From contig JAOADU010000084.1 in the NCBI GenBank assembly GCA_026417155.1, positions 1 through 54,378 of the forward strand: a DNA stretch of 54,378 bases, read 5' to 3'. This DNA comes from Bacteroidales bacterium (GTDB lineage: Bacteria > Bacteroidota > Bacteroidia > Bacteroidales > GWA2-32-17). The position numbers and the translations under genes were made by a program. This document shows positions 49,698 through 54,378 of the stretch, piece by piece. A model generated the notes under the pieces. That model was given only the letters and a program-made list of their open reading frames with translations, made no database searches and was not told the origin of the DNA. Position 1 is the stretch's first letter, and every line of letters begins with the position of its first letter.

Positions 49698-52600
49698 CGT
49701 TTCAAGATTAAATAACCACTTTTAATTAGTTTATTGCCTTTATACAACATGTAAAAATAGGTATCGTCGGGCAAATCATTTCCTCCTTTATCTTTTCCAT
49801 TCCAATTATTCAAATAAGGTTTGCTTTCATATACCAAATTACCCCAACGGTTAAACACAGATAATTGATAAGTATCGTCTATACCATTAATTTCAAAGAA
49901 ATCGTTTATTCCATCTCCATTAGGTGAAAAACCTTCAGGAACAACAATCGTATAAACTTTAATCAATACATCGTCGTAAACTTGCGGACAAACGCCATTA
50001 ACAACAGACCATCGCAAAATATTATCCCCTTCGGCCAATCCTGTAATTTGTGTATGTGGACTATGAATATCCACAAATGAAGCTTGTCCTGAAATTACCG
50101 TCCATGTTCCTACACCCACATTAGGATTGCTTGCATTCAAATAAACAGGCTGTGAAAGGTCGTAAATTATCTGATCGTCGCCAGCATAGGGTTGAGATGG
50201 TGCTTCGTAAAATGTAATGTATGTTTGATTGGTATCATAACACGGACCATTTGTTACTTCCCATATAATGGGAAATGTTCCATACTGGCTTGAGTAAACT
50301 TGAGCATTATGTAAATATACATTATTGCAAGTCATTGTTGGTGGCAAAATCCACCGACCAATACCCTCTACAGGAGGTTGTGCTTGTAGCGTAGCCGTCA
50401 ATCCGCACAATTCCATAGACGAAGAATGAGCTGCTATTGAATTAAAAGCCCATATACGGATAGTATCGTTTGGTAAGATATTTGAACAATTACTACTATC
50501 TGTTACTTGCACCAAATAAATTTCATAATAATTTTGCTGTAAAGGTGACACAGAAAAAATACTGTCGTTAGAATATTGATTAAACGAATAGTTGATTCCA
50601 TTAATAGAATAAGTAACATTCCAAGGACCATTGCCTTCGATATGAACATGAATATTAATTGATGAATTAAATGTTTTACAAATACTATCATTGTTTAGGT
50701 GCTCAAAAGTTACGTTCTTCTGTGGATTACAGTTAATGGTTATTATATTACTAGAAGAAGAACAATTATTTTTAAAAACATTACGTCTATATGACGTGCT
50801 TCCAATAATATAATTAGGCACATAAACAGGTTGATTGGCACCTGCAATATTTTGCCATTGATTATTTACCAACATTTGCCACTGATATGATACATTAAAG
50901 CCTTGTGTTGGAACAGATTCTTCTATCGGTAAAATACTTTGCCCGTAACAATAATCTGTTTGCGTCGTATTTATTTCATTCGATGGTAAATAAATAGGAT
51001 AAACCGAAATAATATTACTTGTATCTAAGCAAGCTCCCGATTCAATTATTCTAGCAAAATACACAGTATCCCAAATAGCAGGTGTAAGATAATTTTTTTG
51101 ATTATTAATCCCTATAGCAGGCATCCAATTAGCAGATGATGTGCTATAAATCCATAAATACGTATATTGATTGTTTCCACCCGAAGGCTGATTGATAAAG
51201 CTTCCTAAAGCAAGCATTTGACCAGAACATACTTCCACTATTGAAGATAATCCATGATTTGATTCAATAATATTGAGCAAAGGTGGTAAAATTTCGACAA
51301 CTACAACATTACTTGTGTCGGAACAGCCTTGTATTTGAATAATTCTGCGATAATAATAAAATTGATTGGAATAATCGGTAATGTAAAAATGATATATTAA
51401 TGATGTATCAACTGTTGACCAATTGAGAGAATCTAAGCTCATCTGCCATATTGTAGATACATTAGGAATGGAATTTTGCCCACCGATATCGCCTTCAGCT
51501 ACTGTACAATATTGAGCATAAATAAGCGTATCTTCAATAAAAATAGTATTACCCGCAATAGCGTTTATGATAATAATCTGAATGGTATTTGAAGTATCAT
51601 AACAACCATAGCTCGAAACAATTCGACGGTACAATGCTTGAGTGTATTGATTGGAAGGGAATATTGATGGAGTTTGTGCAGATAAATTCTGCCAGCCCGA
51701 ACCATAATTTACTTGCCAAAGGTACGTAAATGATGTATCTATAGTCCCTGTAATTGGCATTATTGAATCATTCTGGCAATATATTGTATCAGCTGTTTGT
51801 ATCTGATTAGTAAGCTGAATGACAGAAAAATGCAATACATTACTGGTATCTGCACACCCATTCCCAATAACTATTCTTCTAAAGTACCTTGGTGCATCTA
51901 CATACCAATTGTAGTTAGGATGCGAGTTAGGCAAAGGAGCACTAGTCCAATTTATACCATCAAAACTACTTTGCCATAAAAAATTAAATACCCCACTGCC
52001 AGTTGGTGTTGTTCCTGTTATAGCAATTGTAGAATGATAACAAACCTGAGCAGAACTATTGGTTTGAATGATATTGTTTTGAATATTCGTCTGTGGCGAT
52101 AAAGAAACCGTCGTTGTTGCAATACATGAATTATTGTCAGTTGCAACTATATTATACACGCCCGGACAAAGGTTGGATAAATTAGCCGGAGTTATTTGAT
52201 ATGGAGGGGTTCCGCCGGTAACATTTGCTGTAATACTTCCATTGCATGAATATTCACACGTTGGACTAGATACAATATAATTTATAGCTAAAGGTGGTGG
52301 TTGATCGATATTAATATAAGAAACAAGCTGACAGTTATTGGCATCAGTTATAGTTAAATAATACGTGCCAGCAAATACATTAGAGATAGCAGGCATATTT
52401 GTCCCGTTACTCCAAATGTAATTATAAGGCGAAACACCTCCCGTAACCGTTGCGTTGGCAAAACCATCAGATAAACCATAACATGTTACATCTGTTTTAA
52501 AAATATTTACCTGAATTTGTGGTGGTTGATTTACAACGACAGTATCGTAACGAACACAACCTTTACTATCACTAACTGATAAGAAATATATTCCTGCGGG

Positions 52601-54313
52601 CACATTATTTAAGTTTTGGGAAGTAACACCGTTATTCCATCCAAATGTATATGGGAGCGTGCCTCCGGTAACTGAAGTTTGCACTTGTCCGTTTAGACCA
52701 CCATAACAAGTTACATGCGTTACATTAAAACTTGTAACAATTGGTGCTACAGTTATTGTAACAATATTACTGGTATCAACAGTAGTTCCCGACGATAAGT
52801 AAACAAGACGACGATAATATGTAGTTTGAGTTAATATAGGAGGTTGATAATTTGGCTGATTATTTGTTCCAGGACAAGCACTCCAGGAGCTATAGTCGGT
52901 GCTGTATTGCCACAAATAAGAAAAATATAAGGGCGAACTTGTTCCTGTTAGTAAATTTGGTTGAATCCCAGGACATATTTGCTGATTAGCTTGTATTTGA
53001 TTATTATTTAGCAAACAATTTAATCTCAATAAAAAATTATTCGCAGCAATTCCATTTGTTCCATCTGTTCCTTTATATTGTGAACATGCATTACCTGCAT
53101 ACCCTTTGCTTATATTGATTGGTGGAACAGTAGGAGTAGAATAATAAACTACTCCACCACCACCTCCACCACCAGAACCTCTACACGACGAAATGGCATT
53201 ACTTGAACCACCATTCCCACCAAATGCACTTAAAGATAAATTTCCACTTATATTGAAAGCTGAAAGAACTATTGTTCCTCCTCCTCCCCCTCCTCCTGCA
53301 CTTTCATTTTGCGTTACATACGTTACTGTTTCGCCGTTAGCTTTTATCGAATAACTATTGGCAACAATATTTTTCGCAATAATAATTGCAATTCCTCCCC
53401 CATTTCCCCCATTCGAAACATCGTTAGGATATTGCTCAAAGGTACCAGTTCCGCCACCTCCACCAAAAAATAATCTCCCCCCATTAATTGTTTGGCTTAT
53501 TGAAAAATTTGTACCTCCTATTCCACCATAATTTTGTGTAACAGGGCATTGATAACTCTCTTTCCCACCATCGCCACCAATACCTCCATTTCCACCACCT
53601 CCTCCTGCCGAATTAATACCATTCCCTCCGCCTCCTCCGTTAGCATTTTTTCCTCTTCCGCGAGCATAAGCCAACGGTAACTTACTTACGCCTTCTCCTT
53701 TCAACCCCGCCGAATCGTAGCCATTCTGTGTATAAAAATAATTGTAAATATTGGCTTGATTAGAACATTTAAGCAATGTATTTACCTGAGGTGAATTAGC
53801 TCCTCTAAATCCTTTAAAGCTCACATCAATATCTGCATAAAGGGTTAAAGTTTCATGTACAAAGAGTACTAATACGCCACCTTTTTTTCCGTCCCATGCT
53901 GGACAAGTTAATGTGCCTGCTACTGTAGCGTTTACAAAATTTCGCACCCTTACTACCTGAAACATGCTATCGTTATACATGTTTTGCAACGGACAAGTTA
54001 AAGTTAAAATTTTATTTTGTGCATCTATTGATTGAATAATCGAAAAGTCGTAATTTCCTGCATTCCCTAAACTTATTATATCACCAAAAGTATTGTTATT
54101 AGCTTTTACAGTTGTTGCACCCTGTGCTTGATAAATAAATACCGTATCGCCTGGCTGAAAGATTGAAACTTGATTAACTTTAATATGAGTATAATTTATT
54201 TGCTGAATCCCTTCTGCATAACTATTTATTATTCCAGAAACTACAGTATTTTGTGCATCTATGATAGCAATTGAAAATGTGAAAAAAATGATTATGCAAG
54301 TTATTATTTTCAT
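49694..54313 (-). CDS. Large T9SS type-B adhesin with glycine-rich domain (module B)
   Basis: A 1539-residue exported protein. Residues 1-21 are a signal peptide (ending IDAQ). About 22-200 is a beta region (ISLGNAGNYDFSIIQ). About 210-410 is a very glycine-rich domain with four or more runs of five to seven Gly (GGGGGNGI, FFGGGGGTG, AGGGGGGGTI). Three SprB-type repeats lie at about 535-770, one of the four-cysteine kind. Six Ig-like units share a YxWQ core and YRRxV...C.DTSN; one lies before and five after the SprB repeats. Further beta domains and a gliding-associated C-terminal domain (FSPNGDGINDFF, VFNRWGNLVYES, final LILKR) complete it. I start at ATG 54313, two bases after the upstream stop. 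Confidence 0.9.
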   Translation of the reverse strand: MKIITCIIIFFTFSIAIIDAQNTVVSGIINSYAEGIQQINYTHIKVNQVSIFQPGDTVFIYQAQGATTVKANNNTFGDIISLGNAGNYDFSIIQSIDAQNKILTLTCPLQNMYNDSMFQVVRVRNFVNATVAGTLTCPAWDGKKGGVLVLFVHETLTLYADIDVSFKGFRGANSPQVNTLLKCSNQANIYNYFYTQNGYDSAGLKGEGVSKLPLAYARGRGKNANGGGGGNGINSAGGGGGNGGIGGDGGKESYQCPVTQNYGGIGGTNFSISQTINGGRLFFGGGGGTGTFEQYPNDVSNGGNGGGIAIIIAKNIVANSYSIKANGETVTYVTQNESAGGGGGGGTIVLSAFNISGNLSLSAFGGNGGSSNAISSCRGSGGGGGGGVVYYSTPTVPPINISKGYAGNACSQYKGTDGTNGIAANNFLLRLNCLLNNNQIQANQQICPGIQPNLLTGTSSPLYFSYLWQYSTDYSSWSACPGTNNQPNYQPPILTQTTYYRRLVYLSSGTTVDTSNIVTITVAPIVTSFNVTHVTCYGGLNGQVQTSVTGGTLPYTFGWNNGVTSQNLNNVPAGIYFLSVSDSKGCVRYDTVVVNQPPQIQVNIFKTDVTCYGLSDGFANATVTGGVSPYNYIWSNGTNMPAISNVFAGTYYLTITDANNCQLVSYINIDQPPPLAINYIVSSPTCEYSCNGSITANVTGGTPPYQITPANLSNLCPGVYNIVATDNNSCIATTTVSLSPQTNIQNNIIQTNSSAQVCYHSTIAITGTTPTGSGVFNFLWQSSFDGINWTSAPLPNSHPNYNWYVDAPRYFRRIVIGNGCADTSNVLHFSVIQLTNQIQTADTIYCQNDSIMPITGTIDTSFTYLWQVNYGSGWQNLSAQTPSIFPSNQYTQALYRRIVSSYGCYDTSNTIQIIIINAIAGNTIFIEDTLIYAQYCTVAEGDIGGQNSIPNVSTIWQMSLDSLNWSTVDTSLIYHFYITDYSNQFYYYRRIIQIQGCSDTSNVVVVEILPPLLNIIESNHGLSSIVEVCSGQMLALGSFINQPSGGNNQYTYLWIYSTSSANWMPAIGINNQKNYLTPAIWDTVYFARIIESGACLDTSNIISVYPIYLPSNEINTTQTDYCYGQSILPIEESVPTQGFNVSYQWQMLVNNQWQNIAGANQPVYVPNYIIGSTSYRRNVFKNNCSSSSNIITINCNPQKNVTFEHLNNDSICKTFNSSINIHVHIEGNGPWNVTYSINGINYSFNQYSNDSIFSVSPLQQNYYEIYLVQVTDSSNCSNILPNDTIRIWAFNSIAAHSSSMELCGLTATLQAQPPVEGIGRWILPPTMTCNNVYLHNAQVYSSQYGTFPIIWEVTNGPCYDTNQTYITFYEAPSQPYAGDDQIIYDLSQPVYLNASNPNVGVGTWTVISGQASFVDIHSPHTQITGLAEGDNILRWSVVNGVCPQVYDDVLIKVYTIVVPEGFSPNGDGINDFFEINGIDDTYQLSVFNRWGNLVYESKPYLNNWNGKDKGGNDLPDDTYFYMLYKGNKLIKSGYLILKR

Positions 54314-54315
54314 TT

Positions 54316-54378
54316 TCAAATAGTTTTTATCCAATTTGCTAAATTAAAATTATCAAAGTTGCCCGAACTCATAAGCAA
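54316..54378 (-). CDS. 3' end of a Mur ligase, probably Mpl (partial)
   Basis: An open frame enters from the right edge and ends at TGA 54318-54316. Its 20 visible residues include LLMSSGNFDNFNL. That matches the C-terminus I recall for Mpl (UDP-N-acetylmuramate-L-alanyl-peptide ligase), where E. coli has a similar MSNGGF sequence, so I suggest a peptidoglycan-recycling ligase. The stop is followed two bases later by the adhesin ATG, so module B probably continues this transcript. The identification rests on a short stretch. Confidence 0.5.
   Translation of the reverse strand: MLMSSGNFDNFNLANWIKTI

Overview
The window looks like chromosomal DNA from a low-GC member of the Bacteroidota, probably near Bacteroidales. 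Several independent signs point there: type IX secretion (T9SS) type-B C-terminal domains of the gliding-associated (CHU_C) kind, two PorP/SprF family genes, SprB-type repeats, families typical of the phylum (DUF4492, DUF4783, PG0541-like, LptF/G permease, bifunctional FtcD, RibBA), and repeated -7 boxes of the form TAnnTTTG with few Shine-Dalgarno sites. No phage, IS element, CRISPR array or plasmid gene was seen.

Layout. 1-10 kb is mostly housekeeping: a possible cydA start, DUF4492, a PyrD-like flavoprotein, a Crp/Fnr regulator, a CoA-binding protein, a TMTC-like GT-C/TPR membrane protein, pdxH, an 8-TM protein, DUF4783-nadC-yihY, bifunctional ftcD and a CAU tRNA. 10.2-16.7 kb is a minus-strand efflux operon in transcription order TetR, TolC, adaptor, RND pump, PG0541-like protein, with a palindromic operator candidate at its promoter. 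17-21.4 kb holds serA-DUF1015, a yggS homologue and a lipoprotein/secreted-protein pair. uvrA follows on the minus strand. 24.3-27.2 kb holds two ECF sigma factor genes, a 56-residue acidic protein, a rubredoxin, and an inner-membrane protein with PKD and CHU_C domains that looks like the second sigma factor's partner. 27.2-36.1 kb is a small secreted protein followed by a 2768-residue SprB-repeat adhesin. 36.1-41.2 kb (minus) holds ribBA and a GT2-LptF/G-GT4 envelope cluster.

41.6-54.3 kb contains two convergent adhesin/PorP modules. Module A (+) is a 792-residue CHU_C protein, a PorP/SprF protein and a tail-fibre-like repeat protein. Module B (-) is the 3' end of a likely Mpl Mur ligase, a 1539-residue glycine-rich/SprB/CHU_C protein, a PorP/SprF protein, a PD40+PKD protein and a family-4 uracil-DNA glycosylase, all overlapping or nearly touching. 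PorP/SprF proteins normally bind secreted type-B cargo at the outer membrane, so each module probably exports and anchors its own adhesin. The largest adhesin has no PorP partner in the window.

The most striking sequence signals are inside the 2768-residue adhesin. Its 24 SprB repeats fall into subtypes that obey two strict rules: an extra cysteine pair is present or absent together, and a short-headed repeat is always followed by a linker ending in Gly rather than a proline-rich one. The second notable signal is the ECF sigma factor overlapping a membrane-anchored PKD/CHU_C protein directly upstream of that adhesin, which suggests a surface- or secretion-sensing circuit.
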